Origin: DASSJM01 sp036280655
Lineage (GTDB): Bacteria; Actinomycetota; UBA4738; HRBIN12
Assembly (NCBI GenBank): GCA_036280655.1
Contig: DASUQI010000059.1
Span: forward strand, 34,341 to 98,340
Direction: 5' to 3'
DNA: 64,000 bases
In this document: in pieces, positions 42,807-50,685 of the stretch
How the letters are laid out: each line of letters opens with the position of its first letter
Position numbering within the stretch: the first letter of the stretch is position 1
The notes under the pieces: model-generated
Told to the model about the DNA's origin: nothing
Database searches by the model: none
Seen by the model: the letters and a program-made list of their open reading frames with translations, nothing else
Program-made: the position numbers and the translations under genes

Positions 42807-42880
42807 TGGAGGTGAGGGGATTCGAACCCCTGACCCCTGCCGTGCGAAGGCAGTGCTCTACCGGACTGAGCTACACCCCC
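42807..42880 (-). tRNA. tRNA-Ala (anticodon CGC)
   Basis: A complete cloverleaf on the minus strand, 74 bases without an encoded CCA. The acceptor is GGGGGTG/CACCTCC with the G3-U70 wobble pair that identifies alanine tRNAs. The D arm contains AGCTCAGTCCGGTAGAGC. The anticodon arm is CTGCC-TTCGCAC-GGCAG with CGC at positions 34-36. The T arm is AGGGG-TTCGAAT-CCCCT. Discriminator base A. It reads GCG codons, abundant in this genome. It lies between the two cyclase-domain genes. Confidence 0.96.
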
Positions 42881-42925
42881 GAACCGGGGCAAGGGTAGCA
42901 GCCGATCCTTCGGGATCGGTCGACA

Positions 42926-45900
42926 TCAGTGCCGGCACGCCGGTGCGTACGGGACGCCGGGCAGGAACGACCGCCATTCGGACCGCGTGAGCATCCGATT
43001 CGCAACGAGGCAGGCCTGGTCGGCCCAACGGCGAGGATCCAGATCCCATCGGTGGAGCTTCCCGATGGCCGAGACCACGAGGACCTGGTCCTTGCCCACC
43101 ACCATCGCCGGCGCCCACTCGTTGTCGGCATGGGGAAGGGGAGACCCGATCTGCTTGAGCGTGTCCGCGTCCCAGAGCCGGACGGTACCGTCCGTGCCTC
43201 CGGTGACGATCGTGGATCCGTCCGGCGTGAAGGCGACCGTCAGCACGAAACCCGCGCTGGCGTTCACGGGCTCGAGCCGGCGACGACCCGTCGATGCGTC
43301 CCGCAGGATGAGGGCCCCGTCCTGCCAGCCGCCGAGCGCCACGAAGTCCGAATCCGGCGACCACGCCGGTACGGTCACGAACTCGTCGCCGGTTCGCGTC
43401 CACAGCCGCCGCCCGTTCGTGAGATCGAGGACCGTGGCCTCTTGCGGCGCACCCAGGTTGCCCACCGCGACCGCGAGACGCGAGCCGTCCGGGCTGACGA
43501 CGGCGCGAACCGGGGCTCCCACCCATTCACCGCCGTCGGCGGGCTCCTCGAAGAACCGGTACTCCTCGCGGACGCGTTGGGACATCGGATCCCACACGAC
43601 GACCCGCCCGTCGTCGTTCGCAGTCACGAGCGAACCGTCGGGGGCGAAGGACACCCCGTTCACCCAGCCGTGGCGACTGCCCCTCCACCGAGCGATCTCG
43701 CGTCCACTCGCCGGGTCGAGCAGCACGATCTCGGGATTCTCCCCGGCCACGGCGAGCAGGTCCTCGTCCGGGGAGAACGCCAGCTCGGTGACCCAGCCCC
43801 CGACCGCGGCTGCGAAGCCCGGATCTTCGGACCGCAGCCGTTCGAGCCGGGCATCGCTCCACGGATCGACGTCCCAGAGGATCCGGCCCGTCGCCGGATC
43901 CAGGCCGAGGACGTCCCCGGTTGCCGACGTCGTCGTCACGATCGCTCCGCTGGCCTGGGCCGCCGTGGGAAGCGAGAAGACCCCTTGGCTATCGAGTCGC
44001 TCACCCGATCCGATCGTGAGCGCCCGCCCGATGCGCCGGTCGCCGACGAGATCCCAGGCGATCACCTTCCCGTCGAGGCCGACCGTGTACGCGGTCGAGC
44101 CGTCGGCGTCGAAGACTGGTGCGGTCGCGATCCGACCCGCGTGGCCGCGCAGGATCTCGCGGAGCGATCCCGTCTCGAGATCCCACACGTTGACCGTGAG
44201 GTCGTCCCCGGTCGACAGGAGCGTCGATCCGTCCGGAGAGAACCCGACGCCCTGGACGATCGCGTTGTGGCGCCCATCGAGCTCGCGCTCGTCGCCGGTC
44301 GATACGTCCACGAGCGTCACGGTGCCGTCCTCAGCACCCACGGCGAGCGTCGTTCCGTCTCCGGAGAGGGCGGTCGCGTGCAGGTCGTCCCGACGAAGTG
44401 CGTCTCGGACCTGCAGGGTCTCGGCATCGAGGAACAGGGCCCTGCCTCCTTCCTCGTCGACCCCGATCATCGCGAGCACGCGTCCGTCACTCGACATATC
44501 GATGCGATCCACAGCGAAGTCGGCGGCAGGGATCTCGGTCACCGTACGTTCGCTCCCGTCGATCGGATCCCGACGGACCAGCACGATGCGCCCCTCCTCG
44601 CAAGGTCGGCATTCGACCGTCACGAAGGAGGAGCCGTCCGACGCGAACGCGGTTCCGATCCCGGCCGCGACGAAGTCGGCGCCGTCCGGCAGCGGCACAC
44701 GGTGGATCCTTCCGGAGGTCGTCTCGACCAGCGCGAGCACCGGCCCGTCCTCGAACGTGGACCCGGCGAGCGTCGCGCCGTCGGGGCTGATGTCGAACCA
44801 GTACTGCTCGGGGAACCGCGCGACGCGATCCAGCTCGAAGCGCTTGGCGTCGTAGATCGCGACGCCGCCCGTATTGTCGGTCGTCGCGAAGACCGCCCCA
44901 TCCGTCGATCCCTGGATCAAGAGCACGCGGTCGCCGGTACCGGAGAGGACACCGATCGCGCCCGGCGCCTTCAGCAGGCTCGCGAGGAGCGTGCTTCGCG
45001 TGTCCTCGGAGTCATCGAGTTCGTAGCCCTGTCGCGCCAGGAGCAGCGAGAGGTCGAGTTCGTCCTCGGTGACCGCCTGGGCACCGAGTCGCTGCGCCGT
45101 TGCCTCGTTGGCGGCTCGCTCCGCCTTCTCGCGCTGACCGAGTGCGACGACCCCAGCGATCAGCGCAACGACGAGGAAGAGAGCGACGCCCACGAGCAGC
45201 CCCCGCAGCCGGCGGTTCGTGCGTCGTTGGCGCTGCACGGCCTGCTCGCTGGCCTCCCGGCTCGCACCGAGGAAGTCGCGTTCGAGTTCGTTCAGCTCGA
45301 GCGTGTGCTCGGTCGTCCAGTCCAGCGCCGACGTGAGTCGGGCCCCCCGGTAGAGTTCAGCGGGATCCCGATCGGCCGCCGCCCACCCTCGTGCTGTGTC
45401 CATGAGGTGCGCGTGCAGCACGCGCCCGGCACGGTCCTCCTCGAGCCAGTCGCGCAAGCGAGGCCACTCGCGCAGCAGCGCCTCGTGGGCGACCTCGACG
45501 ACCCCCTCGGAGACCGTGAGCAGCCGCCGATCCGTGAGCACCTCCACGACGTGCGCGACGTCGGCGTTGCGTTCGGCGTCGAATTCCGCGAGCGGAACGC
45601 GGCGGCGCACCGCCTCGTCCGCCTCGCCGGGAGCCGAGAGCCGGAGCATCACGGCCCGGGCCAGCCCCTGCTGCTGGGCGGTGAACCCGCCATAGACCTC
45701 CTCCGCGAGCCGCGAGACGGCGCCGCGGACCCCGCCGGTCTGGAGGTACGCCTGGAGCGTGATCGAGCGACCGTCCCGACGCTCCCACAGCTCGAGCAGG
45801 GCGGTCGAAAGGAGCGGGAGCGCGCCCGGTTCCTCGCCCACCTCGGCGACGAGCGCCTCGGTCAGCGCGGGTTCGACGTGGACGCCGACACGAAGCGCTG

Positions 45901-47845
45901 GCTGCTCGATCGCTCGTCGATATTCGTCCGCCGTCATCGGGCCGACCAACACGTTGTTCGCAGCGAGCAGTTCCGCGAGGGCGGGATGCTCCGAGCAGCG
46001 ACCGTAGAAGTCGGCTCGGATCGTGATCACCACGCTCACGCGAGCATCCGGGTCGGTCGCCGCATCGACCAGCGTGTCGACGAACGCGGTTCGCTCGAAC
46101 TCGTCGGAGCACGCGGAGAAGACCTCTTCGAACTGGTCGACGACGATCACACGAGTGTCCCCACCCACCTCGTTCCGAAGCGCACGCCACGCCGAGCCGG
46201 TATCGGCGGGCGTCGAGGAGTCACCGACCAGGGCCTCGTGGAGCGTGCGCCCGGGGTGTTCTCCCGGGCGTATCAGGATCAGGGACCACTCGTCGCTACC
46301 CGGCAACACGCCGTTCCGGAGGGCCGGGATCAGCCCGGCGCGCACCGTCGAGGACTTCCCGCTCCCCGACGGACCGACGACGCCGAGGAGCGAGGCCCCT
46401 GCGAGACGCGCAACCAGCTCCGCGACCAAACGCTCGCGTCCGAAGAACAGGTCCGCATCGTCGACGTCGAAGGCCGCGAGCCCCTTGAAGGGTGAGGCGG
46501 CACCGTCCAGCGCCTGCCCCTCGGTGTAGAGACGAGCCTGTTCGCGGATGTGCTGGAGATCGACGACATTCCCGGCGAGCTCGTTCTCGACCGACCGGAG
46601 ATCGCTCCGCCCGGCGGCTGCGCGTGACGCCGCCGCCCCGAGCCGCCGGCTGGTCTCCGCGAGCGCCCAGTCGCTTACCTGTCGATGGATCCGCCGGGGC
46701 ACGCCACCGGTCGATTCCAACAGCGACGCGGGGAGCGCGCCGGCGGCGTCACCGATGTACAGGCCGGCGATCTCACGGATGTCGTCGATGCCGAGCGGAC
46801 CGGGGCGCACCACGTCGTCCGCCCTACGGTCAAGGAGTCCCCCGAACTCGGGCGAAAGCGCCGAGTCGTCGATCGCCGCGACGAGGAGCGTGTGGGACCC
46901 GGCCACGCGAGCGCTCAGGCGCTCGAGATCTTCGATCGCGTCCGGCGACGGGTCGACGTCGTCGAGCACGACGAGCGTCGGGGCGTCTCCCGCATCGATG
47001 TCTGCCGGATCGACCGGGTCGACGCCTTCCCCGAACGTCGTGGATGAGATCCGAGCACCGTCCCGAGCGGCCGAGACCGCGAGTTCGGCCAGCAGCCGCG
47101 TCTTCCCGATCCCGGGCGGCCCGAGGATGAGGAGTGCCGACCCCTCGCCCCGCCGAGCTCGGCGCCACGCCCACCGGAGCCGGTGCACCTCGCGCTCGCG
47201 TCCGACGATCGGCGTGGTGGTGTCGAGCCCCGTCGGGATCTCGGTGGGCCCGGGGGAGATCCGTCCGTCCACCTCGAACCGGGCGGCGAAGGCTTCCGGG
47301 TCGACGCCGACGGGCGCGACGCGCGACACGCGAACCGGGGCGTCGAGTCCCTTCATCTCGAATTCGCCGACCTCATGGACGGCGAGCTCGTTGATCACCC
47401 CAGCGAACCTGAGGACGCCGGCGCTCGCGAAGACGTCTCCCGGTCCAGCCTTACCGCACAGGCGCGCCGCCAGGTTCAACGCGGCCCCCCGGTACCCGCC
47501 CTCCACCGGAACCGCGGGGCCGGCGTCGACGCCGATCCCCACCCGAAGCGGGAGCTCGGGATGGAGCTCTACCTCGTCGGCGAACGCGAGCTGGAGGTCG
47601 ACCGCGGCACGCAGCGCGGCTGGGGCGGACGTGAACACCGCCAGCGCCTCGTCCCCGCGCAGCTCGATCACGTCGCCGCCGTGGGCTTCAACCCCCTCGC
47701 GAGCGATCTCGGCGAACGCCCGCGCCAGGCGCGCGGCCGCCGCGTCGCCGTGCGTCTGCGTGAACGAGGTGTAGCCGCGAACGTCGGCGATCAGGAACGT
47801 CCGCACGTCGACACGCGCCTCGGGACCGCGAGTCTCGGTGGTCAT
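42926..47845 (-). CDS. Giant signalling protein: cyclase-homology, two P-loop modules (nSTAND), membrane helix and WD40 propeller
   Basis: A 1639-residue multidomain protein. Residues 10-180 are a class III cyclase domain: metal aspartates D21 (ADVRGYTSF) and D65 (RGDEALAVF) and N124/R128 (LNLAARL) are kept, but the adenine-specifying lysine and aspartate are replaced (E61 and a glycine). Residues 215-400 hold an ATPase with P-loop GPPGIGKT (242-249). At 452 a second module starts (FKGLAAFDVDDADLFFGRE) with P-loop GPSGSGKS (491-498), VIVVDQFEEVF and a helical region, as in nSTAND1 proteins. One membrane helix lies near 880-910, then about a dozen WD40-like blades (GFSPDGSTLLSTGDD, AFTPDGSTIVTGGTDG). 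It ends with the family tail LTRSEWRSFLPGVPY...C. Probably an ATP-driven sensor; ligand unknown. Confidence 0.85.
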   Translation of the reverse strand: MTTETRGPEARVDVRTFLIADVRGYTSFTQTHGDAAAARLARAFAEIAREGVEAHGGDVIELRGDEALAVFTSAPAALRAAVDLQLAFADEVELHPELPLRVGIGVDAGPAVPVEGGYRGAALNLAARLCGKAGPGDVFASAGVLRFAGVINELAVHEVGEFEMKGLDAPVRVSRVAPVGVDPEAFAARFEVDGRISPGPTEIPTGLDTTTPIVGREREVHRLRWAWRRARRGEGSALLILGPPGIGKTRLLAELAVSAARDGARISSTTFGEGVDPVDPADIDAGDAPTLVVLDDVDPSPDAIEDLERLSARVAGSHTLLVAAIDDSALSPEFGGLLDRRADDVVRPGPLGIDDIREIAGLYIGDAAGALPASLLESTGGVPRRIHRQVSDWALAETSRRLGAAASRAAAGRSDLRSVENELAGNVVDLQHIREQARLYTEGQALDGAASPFKGLAAFDVDDADLFFGRERLVAELVARLAGASLLGVVGPSGSGKSSTVRAGLIPALRNGVLPGSDEWSLILIRPGEHPGRTLHEALVGDSSTPADTGSAWRALRNEVGGDTRVIVVDQFEEVFSACSDEFERTAFVDTLVDAATDPDARVSVVITIRADFYGRCSEHPALAELLAANNVLVGPMTADEYRRAIEQPALRVGVHVEPALTEALVAEVGEEPGALPLLSTALLELWERRDGRSITLQAYLQTGGVRGAVSRLAEEVYGGFTAQQQGLARAVMLRLSAPGEADEAVRRRVPLAEFDAERNADVAHVVEVLTDRRLLTVSEGVVEVAHEALLREWPRLRDWLEEDRAGRVLHAHLMDTARGWAAADRDPAELYRGARLTSALDWTTEHTLELNELERDFLGASREASEQAVQRQRRTNRRLRGLLVGVALFLVVALIAGVVALGQREKAERAANEATAQRLGAQAVTEDELDLSLLLARQGYELDDSEDTRSTLLASLLKAPGAIGVLSGTGDRVLLIQGSTDGAVFATTDNTGGVAIYDAKRFELDRVARFPEQYWFDISPDGATLAGSTFEDGPVLALVETTSGRIHRVPLPDGADFVAAGIGTAFASDGSSFVTVECRPCEEGRIVLVRRDPIDGSERTVTEIPAADFAVDRIDMSSDGRVLAMIGVDEEGGRALFLDAETLQVRDALRRDDLHATALSGDGTTLAVGAEDGTVTLVDVSTGDERELDGRHNAIVQGVGFSPDGSTLLSTGDDLTVNVWDLETGSLREILRGHAGRIATAPVFDADGSTAYTVGLDGKVIAWDLVGDRRIGRALTIGSGERLDSQGVFSLPTAAQASGAIVTTTSATGDVLGLDPATGRILWDVDPWSDARLERLRSEDPGFAAAVGGWVTELAFSPDEDLLAVAGENPEIVLLDPASGREIARWRGSRHGWVNGVSFAPDGSLVTANDDGRVVVWDPMSQRVREEYRFFEEPADGGEWVGAPVRAVVSPDGSRLAVAVGNLGAPQEATVLDLTNGRRLWTRTGDEFVTVPAWSPDSDFVALGGWQDGALILRDASTGRRRLEPVNASAGFVLTVAFTPDGSTIVTGGTDGTVRLWDADTLKQIGSPLPHADNEWAPAMVVGKDQVLVVSAIGKLHRWDLDPRRWADQACLVANRMLTRSEWRSFLPGVPYAPACRH

Positions 47846-47967
47846 CCCCTCATCGCCCCCTATGGCATGCGACGTGCCGAAACGCTTCCGCGGGATGGTC
47901 GGCCGCCTCTTCGATCAAGGCAAGTGCGCCCGAGCGCAACGATCCAGTCATCCGCCATCCTGCGTCG

Positions 47968-47995
47968 ACCGAACGCCCCTGACAGCGCGTTCGGT
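47968..47995. promoter_or_regulatory. Inverted repeat in the divergent intergenic region
   Basis: A perfect 9-base inverted repeat ACCGAACGC/GCGTTCGGT with a 10-base spacer, lying between the STAND gene start (47845, minus) and the SnoaL-like gene start (48052, plus). A TACGAT -10 for the plus gene follows a few bases downstream (about 48002-48007), so the repeat sits where a regulator could block or help polymerase. Operator function is inferred. Confidence 0.4.
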
Positions 47996-48051
47996 GACGT
48001 GCCTACGATCGTCGTTCCGCCCGTCGCTCTTCCAGGGGAGGGGGTGGAAAC

Positions 48052-48444
48052 ATGGAGCATCCGGGTGTGGCGCGCGCGCAGGCGTCGATCGAGGCATTCA
48101 ATGCCGGGGACATGGACGCCCTCCGCGACTTCTATGCCGACGACGTCGTCTGGCACGTCGCCGGCAGGCACGGCCTCAGCGGCGACTACACGGGGCGTGC
48201 CGACCTGATGGGCTACTTCGAGCGGGTCCGGGAGCAGACCGGCGGCACGCTGCGGCTCGAGCCCGAGGCGATCCTCTCGAGCGACAGGCACACGTCGATG
48301 TACGTCCGCGTGACCGGGACCCGGGACGGCAGGTCGCTGGACGTCACGCTCGCCGAGGCGCTGTCGGTCGGACACGACGGCCGATGGACCGAGTTCTGGT
48401 CGCTCGCCGAGGACCAGGACGCCGTGGACGCGTTCTGGGACTGA
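48052..48444 (+). CDS. SnoaL/NTF2-like protein (copy 1)
   Basis: A 130-residue cone-shaped alpha+beta barrel protein of the NTF2/SnoaL superfamily. ARAQASIEAFNAGDMDALRDFYADDVVWHV is the typical helix-helix-strand opening (residues 8-37). The second half includes VRVTGTRDGRSLDVTLAEAL and ends TEFWSLAEDQDAVDAFW. Family members are small isomerases, cyclases or binding proteins; no catalytic residues identify a reaction. A strong GGGGAGGGGG ribosome site precedes the ATG and TACGAT lies further up. It forms a tandem pair with the next gene, whose layout is the same. Confidence 0.83.
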   Translation: MEHPGVARAQASIEAFNAGDMDALRDFYADDVVWHVAGRHGLSGDYTGRADLMGYFERVREQTGGTLRLEPEAILSSDRHTSMYVRVTGTRDGRSLDVTLAEALSVGHDGRWTEFWSLAEDQDAVDAFWD

Positions 48445-48473
48445 GCGTCGCCTCGTTCGGAAGGGAGGTTCGG

Positions 48474-48869
48474 ATGGGAGAGCACCCGAACGCCGCCAAG
48501 ATGCGGGAGGCCGCGGCGCGGTTCGTCGCGGGCGACCTCGACGGGTTCATGGCGACGTTCTCCGACGACATCGTGTGGCGATCCGGCGGCTCGAGCGCCC
48601 TCTCAGGCATCTACAAGGGCAAGGGCGAGGTCGCGGGCTGGTTCGGCAAGATCCGTGAGTTCGCCGGCGACACGATCGACGTCGAGCCTGTCGACGTCCT
48701 CGCCGACGACGAGCACCTCACGATCTTCCTGCACATCACCGCGGAACGGGACGACCAGGTGCTCGACGTCGAGGTGGCCAACGCGTTCCGCGTCGACCCG
48801 GACGGCAGGTGGAAGGAGTCGTGGTACCTGCCGAACGACCAGGCAGCCTGGGACCGGTTCTTCTCGTAG
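48474..48869 (+). CDS. SnoaL/NTF2-like protein (copy 2)
   Basis: A 131-residue paralogue of the preceding gene, 29 bases downstream with a GGGAGG ribosome site. It shares AARFVAGDLDGFMATFSDDIVWRS (residues 14-37), GIYKGKGEVAGWFGKI, and the ending WKESWYLPNDQAAWDRFF, which matches the copy 1 ending position for position in character. Duplication is clear though sequences have diverged. The two may form a heterodimer. Substrate unknown. It is convergent with the translin-like gene, with only three bases between their stops. Confidence 0.83.
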   Translation: MGEHPNAAKMREAAARFVAGDLDGFMATFSDDIVWRSGGSSALSGIYKGKGEVAGWFGKIREFAGDTIDVEPVDVLADDEHLTIFLHITAERDDQVLDVEVANAFRVDPDGRWKESWYLPNDQAAWDRFFS

Positions 48870-48872
48870 CCG

Positions 48873-49511
48873 CTACGACCCGTCGCCGCGAACCTGTCGC
48901 GCGTGGCGGTCGAGCGCGTCGTGCAGGTCCTGCGAGACGCGCGCGACCGAGAGGTCCCCGCGCGTCTTCTCGATCAGGCTGCGCGCGACGTCCGTCGACC
49001 GGCGCAGGTTGCTCGTGATCGCGTCGGGATAGTCCATCGTCACGAGGACCGCGTACAGGTCGTCCATCGCAGAAAGCATCGCCTCGCCGTCCGCCACGCG
49101 GCCCTCGCGCAGGAGGTCGAGCGCGTGTCGCCGCCCCTCCCCGATCGCCTCGGCGATCCCGTTCAGGTACGGGGCGTCCTCGACGCCGACCTCGACCGGC
49201 GACGGGATCGGCGTGTCAGTCACGACGGCCTCCGTGACGCGTGCCTCCGCGTACTCCTTCTGCGCGTCCTGCAGGTACCCGGCGTAGCGGATCTCCGGCT
49301 GGTCGCGCACGGCCTCGAGCCCCTCGTCGATCGCCGCCTTCGCCTCGTCCATCAGCCGGTGCGCCAGGTCGAGCTCGCCGCGGTGGATCGCGCGGATCGC
49401 GTTCGCGCACGAGCGGATCGCCGTCCGGGAGGCGGGCAGCGCCCGCTCGCGGGCTCGCATCCGCTCGGCGAAGCGGGCGTGGATGTCCTCGGCGATGCCG
49501 TCGAGATCCAC
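48873..49511 (-). CDS. Translin-family protein
   Basis: All-helical protein of 212 residues resembling translin, a nucleic-acid-binding and RNA-processing protein family known best from eukaryotes and archaea. Helices include AEDIHARFAERMRARERALP (residues 7-26), SCANAIRAIHRGELDLAHRLMDEA and EGRRHALDLLREGRVADGEAM. The diagnostic C-terminal stretch RRSTDVARSLIEKTRGDLSVA is close to the translin consensus. Bacterial members are uncommon. The acidic residues forming the TRAX-type nuclease site are not obvious, so an RNA-binding rather than cleaving role is plausible. It is nine bases downstream of the glpR-like gene and likely cotranscribed. Confidence 0.7.
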   Translation of the reverse strand: MDLDGIAEDIHARFAERMRARERALPASRTAIRSCANAIRAIHRGELDLAHRLMDEAKAAIDEGLEAVRDQPEIRYAGYLQDAQKEYAEARVTEAVVTDTPIPSPVEVGVEDAPYLNGIAEAIGEGRRHALDLLREGRVADGEAMLSAMDDLYAVLVTMDYPDAITSNLRRSTDVARSLIEKTRGDLSVARVSQDLHDALDRHARQVRGDGS

Positions 49512-49520
49512 CGGCCGCGC

Positions 49521-50126
49521 CTAGACGCGGGCGACGCCGGGCTCGTCGGCCGGACGGACGACGATGTTCACCAGGTCGTCCCCGAATGCCGAGAGGCCGT
49601 TGTAGGCGGGACGGGTCGTCCGGCCGCCGGCGTCCGCCGCGTACCCGTGCCGCGCCGGCCGGGGGCGCTCGGGCTGCGCAGCGTCACGGGTCCGCGCGAT
49701 CTGCCGCGCGGTGGCGCCGCTGGAGCGCATCGACACGAGGAGCCAGCAGTACACGCCGAGGAGCACCACGAGCACCGCGGTCGCGTACCACATCGGCCGG
49801 AGCGGCGGCACGATCGCGATGAGCCCGGTGAGCACGATGCACTCGATCAGCACCATGAAGACCCGGCGCCGGCGTTCGCGGGCCCTGGCTTGGGCCCGCG
49901 CCTTCGGGCCGATGAAGGCCATCCCCTTCTGCGGGGTGACGATCCAGCGCCCGTGTCCGTTCGAATCTGCCAGCAGATCCATGTTCCGTTCGAAGTCCTT
50001 CACGCTGTTCCTCGGCGCCTTTCCCCAAGATGGGAGGAGGAAGACGGCCCACAAGGTGACCAGAACCGCGAGCAACAGCCAACCCACGCGCCAGCCCCCT
50101 CCAGGTTCGGATCCCCGGTCCGCCAC
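49521..50126 (-). CDS. Membrane protein, candidate GlpR (gephyrin-like receptor)
   Basis: A 201-residue membrane protein. One helix near the N-terminus (VGWLLLAVLVTLWAVFLLPSWG) precedes a cytoplasmic segment with KDFERNMDLLADSNGHG and a basic ARAQARARERRRR run. Two more helices follow (VFMVLIECIVLTGLIAIV and YATAVLVVLLGVYCWLLV) and then a polar tail. In corynebacteria and mycobacteria a protein of this layout lies beside moeA/glp and galU and acts as the membrane receptor of the gephyrin-like Glp in cell division. The same order is seen here: galU, moeA, moaC, this gene. The assignment is by synteny and topology. Confidence 0.6.
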   Translation of the reverse strand: MADRGSEPGGGWRVGWLLLAVLVTLWAVFLLPSWGKAPRNSVKDFERNMDLLADSNGHGRWIVTPQKGMAFIGPKARAQARARERRRRVFMVLIECIVLTGLIAIVPPLRPMWYATAVLVVLLGVYCWLLVSMRSSGATARQIARTRDAAQPERPRPARHGYAADAGGRTTRPAYNGLSAFGDDLVNIVVRPADEPGVARV

Positions 50127-50220
50127 AAGATGTTGGGCTGGGTCGGGAAGCTAGCACCCGAGATATGGTGGTTCAAACACCAACGTTGAGATTCTGAACC
50201 GCCGGTCAGCAGGCCCGAGA

Positions 50221-50685
50221 TCACTCGGCGACGTAATCGCCGCTCTTGCCGCCCCGCTTCTCGAGCAGGCGGAGGCCGTCGATCCTCGCGGCCCGGTCGA
50301 ACGCCTTGGCGGTGTCGTACAGGCTGAGGGCCGCGACCGCCGCGGCCGTGAGGGCCTCCATCTCGACCCCGGTCCGGTCCCGGGCCCGAACCGTGGCCCG
50401 GACGACGATCCGCCCCGAGGTCGGATCGGGGTCCACGGACACCTCGGCGCCGGTCACGGCGATCGGATGGCAGAACGGGAGCAGGTCGGGCGTGCGCTTC
50501 ACGCCCATGATCCCCGCGATCCTCGCCGCCTCGACCGGGTTGCCCTTCGGGGTACCGGCGACGAGCTGCGAGCACGCCTCGGTCGTCATCGTCACGACGC
50601 ACTCGGCGAGCGCCTCGCGCTCGGTGACCTCCTTGCCACCGACCTCGACGATTCGCGCGACGGGGTCTTCGGACACGGCGCTCAC
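50221..50685 (-). CDS. moaC: Cyclic pyranopterin monophosphate synthase MoaC
   Basis: Molybdenum cofactor biosynthesis enzyme of 154 residues, converting the MoaA product to cyclic pyranopterin monophosphate. Conserved KGNPVEAARIAGIMGVKRTP and LLPFCHPIAVTGAEV carry the substrate-binding lysine and histidine residues, and ARDRTGVEMEALTAAAVAALSLYD is the helical signature. The GTG at 50685 overlaps the moeA stop (GTGA); another GTG three codons later is possible. Cofactor from this locus would supply both molybdenum hydroxylases of the window. No moaA is present here. Confidence 0.93.
   Translation of the reverse strand: MSAVSEDPVARIVEVGGKEVTEREALAECVVTMTTEACSQLVAGTPKGNPVEAARIAGIMGVKRTPDLLPFCHPIAVTGAEVSVDPDPTSGRIVVRATVRARDRTGVEMEALTAAAVAALSLYDTAKAFDRAARIDGLRLLEKRGGKSGDYVAE

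Noticed and set aside
50127..50220. Possible terminator between moaC and the glpR-like gene
   Set aside because: Only a five-base stem (TGGTG/CACCA) with a seven-base loop and no T-run; too weak to claim.
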